NCBI RefSeq assembly: GCF_006716565.1 | Contig: NZ_VFPG01000001.1 | Location: 3,472,001-3,536,000 of the forward strand | Source of the DNA: Nocardia bhagyanarayanae | GTDB lineage: Bacteria > Actinomycetota > Actinomycetes > Mycobacteriales > Mycobacteriaceae | Length of the DNA: 64,000 bases | Direction: 5' to 3' | Shown here: positions 52,714 through 62,110 of the stretch, one piece after another | Position numbering within the stretch: position 1 is the stretch's first letter | How the letters are laid out: each line of letters begins with the position of its first letter | Translations under genes and position numbers: made by a program | The notes under the pieces: model-generated | The model's database searches: none | The model's input: the letters and a program-made list of their open reading frames with translations, nothing else | What the model was told of the DNA's origin: nothing

Positions 52714-54864
52714 TCAGGACATCCCGGGGAGGAGGTGGACGACGAGATCGATGAGCTTGATGCCGAGGAACGGCGCGACGATGCCGCCCAGGCCGTACAC
52801 GGTCAGGTTGCGGCTCAACAGTTTCGACGCGTGCGCCGGGCGATAGCGCACGCCGCGCAGCGCCAGCGGGATCAGCGCCACGATGACGATCGCGTTGAAG
52901 ATCACCGCGGACAGAATCGCCGACTGCGGACTGGCCAAGCGCATGATGTCGATCAGGTCCAGGCTGGGATATAGTCCGACGAACAGGGCCGGGATGATCG
53001 CGAAGTACTTCGCGATGTCGTTGGCGATGGAGAACGTGGTCAGCGCGCCGCGCGTGATGAGCAGCTGCTTGCCGATCTCCACGATCTCGATGAGCTTGGT
53101 CGGGTCGGAGTCGAGATCGACCATGTTGCCCGCTTCTTTGGCCGCCGAGGTGCCGGTGTTCATCGCTACGCCGACGTCGGCCTGGGCCAGCGCGGGGGCG
53201 TCGTTGGTGCCGTCGCCGGTCATGGCGACCAGGCGTCCGCCGTCCTGTTCCTTCTTGATCAGGGCGAGCTTGTCCTCGGGGGTGGCCTCGGCGAGGAAGT
53301 CGTCGACGCCCGCCTCGTCGGCGATCGCCTTGGCGGTCAACGGATTGTCGCCGGTGATCATGACGGTACGGATGCCCATCCTGCGCATCTCGTCGAAACG
53401 CTCCCGCATTCCCTGCTTTACAACGTCTTTCAGGTGAATCACCCCGAGCAGGCGGGCGACGCCACCGTCGATCTCGCCGACGACCAGGGGAGTGCCGCCG
53501 GAGGCGGAGATACCGTCCACCAGGACGCCGATATCGTCGGGCACCGAACCGCCGTGGGCGCGTACCCATTCGGTGACCGCGCTCGCCGCGCCCTTGCGCA
53601 GCCGATGCCCGCCGGCGAGGTCGACGCCCGACATGCGGGTCTGCGCGGTGAATTCCACCCAGGTCGCGCCGGTAAGCTCGCCGGGCGTGCGCTCGCGCTT
53701 GCCGTAGGCCTGCTTGGCGTACACCACGATCGAACGGCCTTCCGGCGTTTCGTCCGCCAGGCTGGACAGCTGCGCGGCGTCGGCCAGTTCGTCGTCCGGA
53801 ATGCCGGGCGCCGGAAGGAATTCCGAGGCCTGCCGGTTGCCGAGCGTGATCGTTCCCGTCTTGTCGAGCAGCAGCGTGTTCACATCGCCCGCGGCCTCGA
53901 CCGCACGGCCCGACATGGCGAGCACATTGCGCTGCACCAGCCGGTCCATGCCCGCGATGCCGATCGCCGACAGCAGCGCGCCGATGGTGGTCGGGATCAG
54001 GCAGACCAGCAGCGCGACCATGACGATCCCGGTGATGCCGTCGGCGTCCAGCGCCGCCGTGTCCGGCACGCCGGGGTTGTTCGCCTTCGAGAAGATGGCC
54101 AGCGGCTGCAAGGTGACGACCGCGAACACGAAGATGATCGTCAGCGCGGCGAGCAGGATGTTCAGCGCGATCTCGTTCGGCGTCTTCTGCCTGCTCGCGC
54201 CCTCTACCAGGGCGATCATCTTGTCGATGAAGCTCTGGCCCGGCTCCTGGGTGACGCGCACGACGATCCGGTCCGAAAGGACGGTGGTGCCGCCGGTGAC
54301 GGCGGAACGGTCGCCGCCGGACTCGCGGATGACCGGCGCGGATTCGCCCGTGATGGCCGATTCGTCCACGGAGGCGATGCCTTCGACCACGTCACCGTCG
54401 CCGGGGATCACCTGCCCCGCCTCGACCACCACATAGTCCCCGCGGCGCAATTCGGGTGCGGCGACCCGCTCTTCGACCACCCGCGCGCCGGGCGACCACT
54501 CGACAAGGCGGCGCGCCACCGTGTCGGTCTTGGCCTTGCGGAGCGTGTCGGCCTGCGCCTTGCCGCGGCCCTCGGCGACCGCCTCGGCCAGGTTGGCGAA
54601 CAGCACGGTGAGCCACAGCCACGCCACGATGGACCAGGCGAACACGCTCGGGTCGGCGATCGCGAGCACCGTCGACCAGACGGCGCCGACCTCCACGATC
54701 AGCATCACCGGATTGCGCCACAGTGTGCGCGGATCCAGCTTGCGCAGCGCGCCGGGCAGCGAGGTGAGCAGCAGGGCGGGGTCGAGCACGCCGCGCGCGA
54801 CCTTGCGGTCTTTCGGCTCCGGCGCCGCCTCCGGCCTGGCGAATTCCGTTGTGGTACTTGTCAT
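52714..54864 (-). CDS. kdpB: Potassium-transporting P-type ATPase subunit KdpB
   Basis: Catalytic P-type ATPase subunit of the high-affinity K+ pump, 716 residues. The phosphorylation motif [12 protein letters not shown] lies near residue 336. TGESAPV near 165 is the actuator-domain motif. [18 protein letters not shown] and [22 protein letters not shown] near 540 form the hinge region. Several membrane helices flank these. ATG at 54864; kdpA ends one base upstream. Confidence 0.97.
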   Translation of the reverse strand: MTSTTTEFARPEAAPEPKDRKVARGVLDPALLLTSLPGALRKLDPRTLWRNPVMLIVEVGAVWSTVLAIADPSVFAWSIVAWLWLTVLFANLAEAVAEGRGKAQADTLRKAKTDTVARRLVEWSPGARVVEERVAAPELRRGDYVVVEAGQVIPGDGDVVEGIASVDESAITGESAPVIRESGGDRSAVTGGTTVLSDRIVVRVTQEPGQSFIDKMIALVEGASRQKTPNEIALNILLAALTIIFVFAVVTLQPLAIFSKANNPGVPDTAALDADGITGIVMVALLVCLIPTTIGALLSAIGIAGMDRLVQRNVLAMSGRAVEAAGDVNTLLLDKTGTITLGNRQASEFLPAPGIPDDELADAAQLSSLADETPEGRSIVVYAKQAYGKRERTPGELTGATWVEFTAQTRMSGVDLAGGHRLRKGAASAVTEWVRAHGGSVPDDIGVLVDGISASGGTPLVVGEIDGGVARLLGVIHLKDVVKQGMRERFDEMRRMGIRTVMITGDNPLTAKAIADEAGVDDFLAEATPEDKLALIKKEQDGGRLVAMTGDGTNDAPALAQADVGVAMNTGTSAAKEAGNMVDLDSDPTKLIEIVEIGKQLLITRGALTTFSIANDIAKYFAIIPALFVGLYPSLDLIDIMRLASPQSAILSAVIFNAIVIVALIPLALRGVRYRPAHASKLLSRNLTVYGLGGIVAPFLGIKLIDLVVHLLPGMS

Positions 54865-54865
54865 A

Positions 54866-56536
54866 TCAGTGGATTCCCTCGGCGAGCGGCCCGAGCGCGA
54901 GCGCGGGCAGGAAGGTGAGCGCGACCAGGATCACGGTCACGCCGACCACCAGCCCGACGAACTGCGGGCGATGGGTCGGCAGCGTGCCGATCGACGCGGG
55001 CGTGGTGCCCTGCTTGGCGAGTGATCCGGCGAGCGCGAGCACGAAGACGATCGGCAGGAACCGGCCGAGCACCATGGCCAGGCCGAGTGCGGTGTTGTAC
55101 CACTCGGTGTTGCCGGTCAGACCCGCGAACGCGGAGCCGTTGTTGTTGGCGGCGGAGGTGAAGGCGTACAGCACCTCCGACAGGCCGTGCGGCCCTCCGT
55201 TGAGCATGCTCGCGCGCTGACCGGGCAGCGCCATGGCGATCGCGGTGAAGGTCAGCACCAGCAGCGGGCTGATGAGGAAATACGAAGCGGCCAGCTTGAT
55301 CTCGCGCGGCGTGATCTTCTTGCCCAGATACTCCGGGGTGCGTCCGACCATGAGGCCCGCGACGAAGACGGTGATCACCGCCAGGATCAGCATGCCGTAC
55401 AGGCCGGAGCCGACGCCGCCTGGCGCGACCTCGCCGAGCTGCATGTCGAACATGGTCATCAGGCCGCCGAGGCTGGTGTAGGAGTCGTGGAAGGAGTCCA
55501 CGGCCCCGGTGGAGGTGAGCGTGGTGGCCGCCGCGAAGGTGGCCGAATTCGCCACGCCGAAGCGGGTTTCCACGCCCTCGGTGGCCGCGCCGATGGCCGT
55601 CGGCACTGTTCCGTGGTGCTGCAACTGGAACAGATTGGTCAGCGCGATGCTGGTCAGGGCGATGGCTCCCATGACAGCCACGATCGCGTAGCCCTGCTTG
55701 GCGCTGCCGACCATGCGGCCGAAGGTGCGCGGCAGCGAGCAGGCGATGACCAGGATCAGGAAGATCTCGATCCAGTTCGTCCAGGTCGTCGGGTTCTCGA
55801 ACGGGTGCGCGGAGTTGGCGTTGTAGAAGCCGCCGCCGTTGGTGCCGAGTTCCTTGATCACCTCCTGGCTCGCGATCGGGCCGCCGGTGATCGTCTGCTG
55901 TGCGCCCGCGACGGTCTGGGCGACCTGGTCGTGGAGCTGGAAGTTCTGGACGACACCGCCCGCCACGAGCACGATCGCGAAGACGAACGCGATGGGCAGC
56001 AGGATGCGCAGCGTTCCGCGCACCAGGTCGACCCAGAAGTTGCCGAGATCGCCGGTGTGCCTGCGGGCGAAGCCGCGCACAAGCGCGATCGCGACCGCCA
56101 TACCCACCGCGGCCGAGACGAAGTTCTGCACGGCGAGCCCGGCCGTCTGCACGAGGTGGCCCTGGGTGGATTCGCCGGAGTAGTTCTGCCAGTTGGTGTT
56201 CGTCACGAAGCTGACCGCGGTGTTCCAGGCCAGCGCCGGGGTCATCTCGGTGGCGGGATCGTTCAGGTGCAGCGGCAGCTTGTCCTGGAGCAGCTGGAAG
56301 AAGAACAGGAACAGGATGCCGACCGCCGAGAACGCGAGGACGCTGCGGGCGTAGACGCCCCAGGTCTGCTCGACTTCCGGCTTCGCGCCTATGGCGCGGT
56401 AGATCAGCCGCTCCGCGCGGGAGTGCTTCGCGCTGCTGTAGACGCGGTACATGTAGTCGCCGAGTGGGACGTGCACGAGGACCAGCGCCAGGACCAGGGA
56501 CGCCATGAAGACGATCCCCGCGGTTGTCGTGTTCAC
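54866..56536 (-). CDS. kdpA: Potassium-transporting ATPase subunit KdpA
   Basis: K+-channel-like subunit that selects and passes potassium, 556 residues with about ten helices. The four pore loops are visible: [13 protein letters not shown] near residue 117, [20 protein letters not shown] near 228, the third region with [15 protein letters not shown], and [19 protein letters not shown] near 468. GTG start at 56536 directly abuts the kdpF TAG. Confidence 0.97.
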   Translation of the reverse strand: MNTTTAGIVFMASLVLALVLVHVPLGDYMYRVYSSAKHSRAERLIYRAIGAKPEVEQTWGVYARSVLAFSAVGILFLFFFQLLQDKLPLHLNDPATEMTPALAWNTAVSFVTNTNWQNYSGESTQGHLVQTAGLAVQNFVSAAVGMAVAIALVRGFARRHTGDLGNFWVDLVRGTLRILLPIAFVFAIVLVAGGVVQNFQLHDQVAQTVAGAQQTITGGPIASQEVIKELGTNGGGFYNANSAHPFENPTTWTNWIEIFLILVIACSLPRTFGRMVGSAKQGYAIVAVMGAIALTSIALTNLFQLQHHGTVPTAIGAATEGVETRFGVANSATFAAATTLTSTGAVDSFHDSYTSLGGLMTMFDMQLGEVAPGGVGSGLYGMLILAVITVFVAGLMVGRTPEYLGKKITPREIKLAASYFLISPLLVLTFTAIAMALPGQRASMLNGGPHGLSEVLYAFTSAANNNGSAFAGLTGNTEWYNTALGLAMVLGRFLPIVFVLALAGSLAKQGTTPASIGTLPTHRPQFVGLVVGVTVILVALTFLPALALGPLAEGIH

Positions 56537-56623
56537 CTAGAACCTCTCGGGGAAGAGCAGGGCCGCCACCATGTAGACGGCGACGAGAACGGCGAGCGCG
56601 AGACCGATCAGGTTCGCGGTCAC
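56537..56623 (-). CDS. kdpF: KdpF small subunit of the potassium pump
   Basis: 28-residue single-helix peptide (VTANLIGLALAVLVAVYMVA followed by ALLFPERF) that stabilises the KdpABC complex. The L-FPE-RF C-terminus is typical of KdpF. GTG at 56623 overlaps the stop of the small peptide gene upstream as GTGA, and its TAG directly precedes the kdpA GTG. Confidence 0.93.
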   Translation of the reverse strand: MTANLIGLALAVLVAVYMVAALLFPERF

Positions 56624-56703
56624 AGCTTCTCCACCCCTCGTTGAATCAGACCCAGCAGTGCGAACACCGCGATCGTGAGCGCGGTGAACACCACGACAGA
56701 CAT
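56620..56703 (-). CDS. 27-residue membrane peptide preceding kdpF
   Basis: Very short gene: ATG at 56703 with AAGGAGG about nine bases upstream, product beginning MSVVVFTALTIAVFALLGLI and ending with a charged QRGVEKL. It is one membrane helix with a positive tail. The stop overlaps the kdpF GTG, so the two are translationally coupled. Distinct from KdpF, which follows intact. Similar peptides are found before kdpF in other actinobacteria to my recollection; role unknown, possibly a further Kdp accessory subunit. Confidence 0.75.
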   Translation of the reverse strand: MSVVVFTALTIAVFALLGLIQRGVEKL

Positions 56704-56813
56704 GACTTTCGACCTCCTTGCGGCTCCCGGATGTGGAGCGCACAGCGAGTCAAACGCCCGATCGGGGCCGAAGCCCGTTCCCTGACGAGTTCTTAGCGCC
56801 TCGCGCCGCGGCA

Positions 56814-56831
56814 TTGACGGTTCGTTGACGG
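56814..56831 (-). promoter_or_regulatory. Candidate KdpE box facing the kdp pump operon
   Basis: On the minus strand CCGTCAA-CGAA-CCGTCAA is a perfect direct repeat with 11-bp period, one helical turn, as used by OmpR/KdpE-family dimers. It lies 111 bp upstream of the first small gene of the operon. Confidence 0.6.
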
Positions 56832-56982
56832 TGAGTGAGGGCCGCGACTGCGGCCGGGATGTCCTGATGTCGGCCTTCGACACGAGACGGACTGGTGGCG
56901 TGCCACGTCGGGCGGGCGGGTGCGCGGCGACGGGGGCGGCGTTGGGTGTCGCAGAAGGATGGCGTCAAGGGACGGGGCGGGA

Positions 56983-57000
56983 CCGTCAATAGACCGTAAA
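56983..57000 (+). promoter_or_regulatory. Candidate KdpE box facing the kdpD side
   Basis: On the plus strand CCGTCAA-TAGA-CCGTAAA repeats the same motif with the same 11-bp period, in the opposite orientation to the site at 56814-56831. It lies 102 bp upstream of the small membrane gene at 57102. Confidence 0.6.
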
Positions 57001-57101
57001 AATTCGCCTCGGTCTTGCGCGGCGGCGGTATTCCTGGTGGGGCCGATCGGACGAGGTATCCGTGCCGTCGGCGCCTCGCTCGCCCTGTGGAAAGGATCGA
57101 C

Positions 57102-57254
57102 ATGTCTCCGGTCACCATCGCGGTGCTGCTCGGGTTCGTGTGCTGCGCGCTGGTCATTCGCGTGTTCGCGCTGCGTGGAACGGACGCGCGGCCGGTGCCC
57201 GTCGCGGCACGGAGCGCTCGGTCGGGAGGCTCCGCACCGAGCGTCGATGCGTGA
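57102..57254 (+). CDS. 50-residue single-span membrane peptide preceding kdpD
   Basis: ATG at 57102 has AAGGA six bases upstream. The product begins MSPVTIAVLLGFVCCALVIR, one membrane helix with two adjacent Cys, followed by a ~30-residue polar tail rich in Ala, Arg, Ser and Pro. It ends 71 bp before kdpD on the same strand. It is not KdpF, which is on the other side of the control region. A sensor-associated peptide is possible; function unknown. Confidence 0.6.
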   Translation: MSPVTIAVLLGFVCCALVIRVFALRGTDARPVPVAARSARSGGSAPSVDA

Positions 57255-57325
57255 GGGGCGGTGCAGCGCGCCGCCTGATCCGAGGGATTCGCGGCGTGGA
57301 TGCTGGGACGCGCGATGATGGACAC

Positions 57326-60250
57326 GTGAAGCGCGGTCGACTGCGGATCTACCTCGGTGCGGCGCCCGGTGTCGGCAAGACCTATGCCATGTTGGGCGAG
57401 GCCCACCGGCGGCTGGAGCGCGGACGCGACGTGGTGGCCGCGGTGGTGGAGACGCACGGCAGGGCCAAGACCGAGAAGTTGCTCGCGGGCATCGAGCGGA
57501 TACCGCCGAAGATCATCGAGTATCGCGGCGCGCGATTCCCGGAACTCGACGTGGACGCGGTGCTGCGCCGCGCGCCCGCGGTCGTGCTCGTGGACGAACT
57601 CGCGCACACCAACACGCCGGGCAGCGCCAACCAGAAGCGCTGGCAGGACATCGAGGAGTTGCTCGACGCGGGCATCGATGTCATCTCGACTGTCAACGTT
57701 CAGCACCTGGAGAGCCTCAACGACGTGGTCGAGCGGATCACCGGCATCCAGCAGCGCGAGACGGTCCCGGACGCCGTCGTGCGTGGCGCCGAACAGGTCG
57801 AACTGGTGGACATCACACCGGAGGCGTTGCGGCGCAGACTTTCCCACGGCAACGTCTACGCGGCCGACAAGGTCGACGCCGCGCTGCGCAACTACTTCCG
57901 GCCCGGCAATCTCACCGCGCTCCGCGAGCTCGCGCTGCTGTGGCTGGCCGACCAGGTCGACGCCGCGCTGGCGAAATACCGTGCCGACCATCACATCACG
58001 GAGCTGTGGGAGGCGCGCGAACGCGTGGTGGTCGCGGTGACCGGCGGCCCGGAATCGGAGACGATCGTGCGCCGGGCGAGCCGGATCGCGACGAAATCCA
58101 GCGCCGATCTCGTCGTCGTGCACGTGGTGCGCGGGGACGGGCTGGCGGGCGTGTCGACCGAACGGCTGGCCCGGCTGCGTGAGCTCGCCGCCAGCCTGGA
58201 CGCCTCGCTGCACACCGTCACCGGCGACGATGTGCCGGGCACGCTGCTGGAATTCGCCCGCGAGGTGAACGCGACCCAGCTGGTGCTCGGCACCTCGCGG
58301 CGTTCCCGCTGGGCGCGCATCTTCGACGAGGGCATCGGCTCGGCCGTCGTGCAGCGCTCCGGAAAGATCGACGTGCACATGGTCACCCACGAGCAGGCCC
58401 ATCGCGGCGTGCGCTGGCGGGGGTTGGTGCCACGTCAGCCCGCTCTCGCCTGGCCCGCGGCCATCCTGGTCCCGATGCTGGTGTGCGCGCTGAGCGCCGT
58501 GCTCGACACCTACCTCCAGCTGGGCGGGCTCAGCGCGGTGTTCTTCATCGGGGTCGTGGCGGTCGCGCTGCTCGGCGGCGTGCTGCCCGCCTCGTTCTCG
58601 GCGCTGCTGTCGGGGTTGCTGCTGAACTGGTTCTTCACCGATCCGCGCTACAGCCTGACCATCGCCGAACCGGACAACTTCGTCACCGTGGTGGTGATGC
58701 TGTTCGTCGCGGTCGCGGTCGCGGCGTTGGTCGATGTCGCCGCCAAGCGAACGAGGCAGGCGCGCAAGGCGTCTCGCGAAGCCGAGCTGCTGACCATGTT
58801 CGCGGGCGCGGTGCTGCACGGCGCCGACCTGCCCAATCTGCTCGAGCAGGTGCGCGAGACGTTCGGGCTGCGGGCGGTGAGCATGGTGAGCGGCGGCGCC
58901 GTCGTCGCTGAGGTCGGCGCGGAACCGCCTCAGCGAACGGGCGCCGCCGACACCGTCATCGAGGCGGGGGACGGCGCCAGCCTGCTGTTGCTGGCGGGGC
59001 ATACGCTCGACGCGGCCGATCTGCCCGTGCTCAACGCGGTGACCAACCAGGCGGCGGGACTGGTGCGCCAGGCGAGGCTCGCCGAGGAGGCGAGCGCCGC
59101 GGCGGCGCTGCTCGAGGCCGACCGACTGCGCCGCGCACTGCTCTCGGCGGTGAGCCACGATCTGCGGACGCCGCTGGCGGGCGCCAAGGCCGCGGTGTCC
59201 AGTCTGCGCAGCGACGACATCGAGTTCTCGCCGGAGGACACCACCGAATTGCTGGAGACCATCGAGGAATCGGTGGATCAGTTGACCGCGCTGGTGGGGA
59301 ACCTGCTCGACTCCTCTCGACTGGCCGTCGGCGTGGTGAGCCCGCGGCTGCGGCGGGTGTACATGGACGAGGTGGTGCATCGCGCCCTGGTGAGCGTCGG
59401 GATGGGTGCGCGCGGTCTGCGGCGCGCGGCGATGGACCGGGTGGAGGTGTCCGTCGGCGAGGTGTCGGCGCTGGCCGACGCGGGTCTGCTGGAGCGGGTG
59501 CTCGCCAACTTGATCGACAACGCGATCCGCCACTCACCGCCCGACACCCCGGTGCGGGTGACCGCCGAACGCGACGGTGACCACGTCGCGATCGCGGTGG
59601 TCGACCGCGGACCGGGGGTGCCGCCCGGCGCGGAGGAACAGCTCTTCGAACCCTTCCAGCGACTGGGCGATCGCGACAACACCACCGGCGTCGGTCTCGG
59701 CCTCTCGGTGGTGCGCGGTTTCGTGGAGGCGATGGGCGGCGTCGTACACGCCGAACCGACGCCGGGCGGCGGGCTGACGATGCTCGTCGATCTGCCCGCC
59801 GCGGATTCGGTTGCGCCAGTCTCGGAAGCGGACTTGCGGCCCGAGGCGTCGGCGGTCGGCCTCGACGGTGAGAAGGCGGGCGCGGCGTACGCGCCGGAGC
59901 GGGACGGTTCTGCTTCGGCGGCCGATGGCGATGAAGCCGGGGCTGCGAGCGAGATCGAGGTGTGGGAGCGGAACGGTTCTGCGCCAGCGCCCGGGTCGGC
60001 ACTCGATGGGGACGGGGCGGCGCGCCAGGCCGAGGTGCCGGAGCCGAACGGATTCGCGTCCGCACCGGCATCCGGGGCGGGTGGCGAGATCGCGGCGAGC
60101 GAGTGGCGGGCGTCCGAGTCCGGGGACGGTCGCGGGTCGTCCGGCGCGGCTTCGGGTGAGCGCGTCGGTGCGGGGGAGGATGGCAGGGATGGCTGCGGCG
60201 CGGCGGGGCCGGGGGCGCGCCCGGATGGCGAAGGTGGTGGAGCGTGGTGA
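57326..60250 (+). CDS. kdpD: Sensor histidine kinase KdpD with unusual C-terminal tail
   Basis: Senses potassium limitation and controls KdpE. The 974-residue protein begins KRGRLRIYLGAAPGVGKTYA; Walker A GAAPGVGKT is at residues 11-19 and DELAHTNTPGS near 91. A universal-stress-like domain follows (VVAVTGGPESETIVRRASRIA), then four helices at about 370-480. The kinase core has SAVSHDLRTPLAGAK with the phospho-acceptor His near 611, and DNAIRHSPPDTPV plus GVGLGLSVVRGF for ATP binding. About 150 extra residues after the kinase domain (825-974) are low-complexity Ala/Gly/Ser/Glu. GTG at 57326. Confidence 0.94.
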   Translation: MKRGRLRIYLGAAPGVGKTYAMLGEAHRRLERGRDVVAAVVETHGRAKTEKLLAGIERIPPKIIEYRGARFPELDVDAVLRRAPAVVLVDELAHTNTPGSANQKRWQDIEELLDAGIDVISTVNVQHLESLNDVVERITGIQQRETVPDAVVRGAEQVELVDITPEALRRRLSHGNVYAADKVDAALRNYFRPGNLTALRELALLWLADQVDAALAKYRADHHITELWEARERVVVAVTGGPESETIVRRASRIATKSSADLVVVHVVRGDGLAGVSTERLARLRELAASLDASLHTVTGDDVPGTLLEFAREVNATQLVLGTSRRSRWARIFDEGIGSAVVQRSGKIDVHMVTHEQAHRGVRWRGLVPRQPALAWPAAILVPMLVCALSAVLDTYLQLGGLSAVFFIGVVAVALLGGVLPASFSALLSGLLLNWFFTDPRYSLTIAEPDNFVTVVVMLFVAVAVAALVDVAAKRTRQARKASREAELLTMFAGAVLHGADLPNLLEQVRETFGLRAVSMVSGGAVVAEVGAEPPQRTGAADTVIEAGDGASLLLLAGHTLDAADLPVLNAVTNQAAGLVRQARLAEEASAAAALLEADRLRRALLSAVSHDLRTPLAGAKAAVSSLRSDDIEFSPEDTTELLETIEESVDQLTALVGNLLDSSRLAVGVVSPRLRRVYMDEVVHRALVSVGMGARGLRRAAMDRVEVSVGEVSALADAGLLERVLANLIDNAIRHSPPDTPVRVTAERDGDHVAIAVVDRGPGVPPGAEEQLFEPFQRLGDRDNTTGVGLGLSVVRGFVEAMGGVVHAEPTPGGGLTMLVDLPAADSVAPVSEADLRPEASAVGLDGEKAGAAYAPERDGSASAADGDEAGAASEIEVWERNGSAPAPGSALDGDGAARQAEVPEPNGFASAPASGAGGEIAASEWRASESGDGRGSSGAASGERVGAGEDGRDGCGAAGPGARPDGEGGGAW

Positions 60251-60278
60251 AACGGGTCGTGCCGCAAGGGGATTCGTG

Positions 60279-61001
60279 GTGAGCGAGGTCAGGCCGGAGG
60301 CCGAAGCGCCGAAGCCGCCGCCGATCAAGGTGCTCGTTGTCGACGACGAGCCGCAGATCGTGCGCGCGCTGCGGATCAACCTGTCGGTGCGCGGCTACGA
60401 GGTGATCACCGCGGGCACCGGCGCGGCCGCACTGCGCGCCGCCGCGGACAAGCACCCCGACGTGGTCATCCTCGACCTCGGCCTGCCCGATATGGACGGC
60501 ATCGAGGTGCTCGGGGGACTGCGCGGCTGGACCGGCGCGCCGGTCATCGTGCTCTCGGCGCGCACCGATTCCACCGACAAGGTGGAGGCGCTCGACGCGG
60601 GCGCCGACGACTACGTGACCAAGCCGTTCGGGATGGACGAACTGCTTGCCCGGCTGCGCGCGGCCGTGCGCCGCGGCGCGACCGACGGCGAGACGTCCGA
60701 TCCGGTGGTGGTGACCGATTCGTTCACCGTCGACCTGACCGCCAAGCAGGTCACCAAGAACGGCGCGGCCGTCCATCTCACGCCGACGGAGTGGGGGATG
60801 CTCGAGATGCTGGTCCGCAACAAGGGCAAACTCGTCGGCCGCAAGGAACTGTTGCGCGAGGTGTGGGGGCCGTCCTACGCGACCGAAACCCATTACCTGC
60901 GGGTCTATCTCGCGCAGCTGCGCCGCAAACTGGAGGACGATCCCTCGCGGCCGAAGCACCTGCTGACCGAGGCGGGCATGGGGTATCGCTTCCAGGTCTG
61001 A
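60279..61001 (+). CDS. kdpE: Response regulator KdpE
   Basis: OmpR-family activator of kdpFABC, 240 residues. The receiver domain has VLVVDDEPQIVRAL at residues 18-31, the phosphorylated Asp66 in ILDLGLPDMDG and the Lys of VTKPFGMDELLARL near 115. The C-terminal winged helix is complete (HLTPTEWGMLEMLV, VGRKELLREVWG, YLRVYLAQLRRKLE, GMGYRFQV). GTG at 60279 has AAGGGGA six bases upstream; ATG at 60225 would overlap kdpD by 26 bases. Expected to bind the 11-bp direct repeats upstream. Confidence 0.95.
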   Translation: MSEVRPEAEAPKPPPIKVLVVDDEPQIVRALRINLSVRGYEVITAGTGAAALRAAADKHPDVVILDLGLPDMDGIEVLGGLRGWTGAPVIVLSARTDSTDKVEALDAGADDYVTKPFGMDELLARLRAAVRRGATDGETSDPVVVTDSFTVDLTAKQVTKNGAAVHLTPTEWGMLEMLVRNKGKLVGRKELLREVWGPSYATETHYLRVYLAQLRRKLEDDPSRPKHLLTEAGMGYRFQV

Positions 61002-61152
61002 GCGCAGCCGCGTCCGCGCTCGGCCGGTCGCGAGCCGAGGACGCACGGTGCCGGACGGCCGATGTGGCCGGGGTCGCACCCAGGAATGGCGTCCGCCCGC
61101 ACGCTGTTGGCAGGCGTGAGCCGTTCCCGACGAAGATGGCAGGATCGAACCC

Positions 61153-61620
61153 ATGGCTGAACCAACCGTTGCCCCTGCGACCGGCACCACGGCGTCGACC
61201 ACCGTGGAGCCGACCACCCTCTGGGTCGAGCGCACCGGCACTCGCGCCTACACCGGACGCAGCTCCCGCGGCGCCGAGGTGCTGATCGGATCGCAGGGTG
61301 TGCCCGGTGTGTTCACGCCCGGCGAGCTGCTGAAGATCGCGCTGGCCGCCTGCTCCGGCCTGAGCGCGGACTTCCCGCTCTCGCGCAAGCTGGGCGACAA
61401 CTTCGACGCGACCATCCGCGTCGCGGGCGACGCCGACCGGGAGAACGAGGTCTACCCGCAGCTGGACGAGGTGTTCGAGCTGGATCTGAGCGAACTGGAC
61501 GAGGCGGAGCGCGAGCGGCTGCTCGTCACCGTGCAGCGGGCCATCGACAAGGTCTGCACCGTCGGCCGCACGCTGAAGGCGGGAACCAAGGTCACGCTCT
61601 CCTTCGATATCGACTCGTAA
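61153..61620 (+). CDS. OsmC family peroxiredoxin-like protein
   Basis: 155-residue OsmC/Ohr-type protein that reduces organic hydroperoxides through two Cys. Cys67 is in LAACSGLSAD and Cys135 in KVCTVGRT, at the family's positions. The first ~20 residues are a Thr/Ala-rich tail. It corresponds to M. tuberculosis Rv2923c, found with acyP downstream of mutM; here about 23.7 kb of other genes separate it from mutM. A perfect terminator follows. Confidence 0.92.
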   Translation: MAEPTVAPATGTTASTTVEPTTLWVERTGTRAYTGRSSRGAEVLIGSQGVPGVFTPGELLKIALAACSGLSADFPLSRKLGDNFDATIRVAGDADRENEVYPQLDEVFELDLSELDEAERERLLVTVQRAIDKVCTVGRTLKAGTKVTLSFDIDS

Positions 61621-61680
61621 CAGCGCTGTCGGGCGAAGTCCGAAGCCGCGAAGGCGCGGAGGAGGCCCTGACGCGTTCCC

Positions 61681-61716
61681 GAGCGCCCGGCCGCACCGAC
61701 TTGCGGCCGGGCGCTC
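61681..61716. terminator. Terminator after the OsmC gene
   Basis: GAGCGCCCGGCCGCA (61681-61695) is the exact inverted complement of TGCGGCCGGGCGCTC (61702-61716), a 15-bp stem with a six-base loop, 61 bases after the OsmC stop. Confidence 0.88.
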
Positions 61717-61770
61717 GGCATGTCCGGCCCCCTGCGCCACGCGCGACGGCCGGTACGGCATCCTGAGCGG

Positions 61771-62079
61771 ATGACTGAGACTCCGCACGGCGCGGCCGAA
61801 TCCACCGACCGGGTCCGGCTCGGCGCCTGGGTGCACGGCACGGTGCAGGGCGTCGGTTTCCGCTGGTGGACGCGCTCGCGCGCGCTGGAACTCGGCCTGG
61901 TCGGTTCCGCGCGCAACGCCCGCGACGGACGCGTGCACGTGATCGCGGAGGGCACTCGCGCGGCGTGCGAGCGTTTGCTGGAACTGCTCCGATCGGGCGA
62001 TACGCCTGGCCGCGTGACTTTGGTTGTGGAAAGCTGGGAGCCTCCGCGGGGTGATTTGACCGGATTCGAGGAGCGCTAG
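61771..62079 (+). CDS. acyP: Acylphosphatase
   Basis: Hydrolyses the carboxyl-phosphate bond of acylphosphates. The 102-residue protein has the catalytic motif [13 protein letters not shown] with Arg31, and the second motif [10 protein letters not shown] with Asn49. In the standard enzyme this second motif reads G-W-V-R-N-x-x-D-G; here the Gly-Trp part is replaced by VGSAR. The C-terminus is shortened to [11 protein letters not shown] at 61771. In mycobacteria acyP precedes smc, which may lie beyond the window. Confidence 0.93.
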   Translation: MTETPHGAAESTDRVRLGAWVHGTVQGVGFRWWTRSRALELGLVGSARNARDGRVHVIAEGTRAACERLLELLRSGDTPGRVTLVVESWEPPRGDLTGFEER

Positions 62080-62110
62080 TGGTGGATCCGACAGCCATGG
62101 GGAGGGATCG

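Larger units (their letters stand above)
56704..57101. other. Divergent kdp control region
   Basis: 398 bp between the kdp pump operon and the kdpD side. It holds the two candidate KdpE boxes (56814-56831 and 56983-57000) and a partial half-site GCGTCAA at 56962-56968. The region 56990-57010 is AT-rich for this genome. No gene is supported. Confidence 0.6.
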
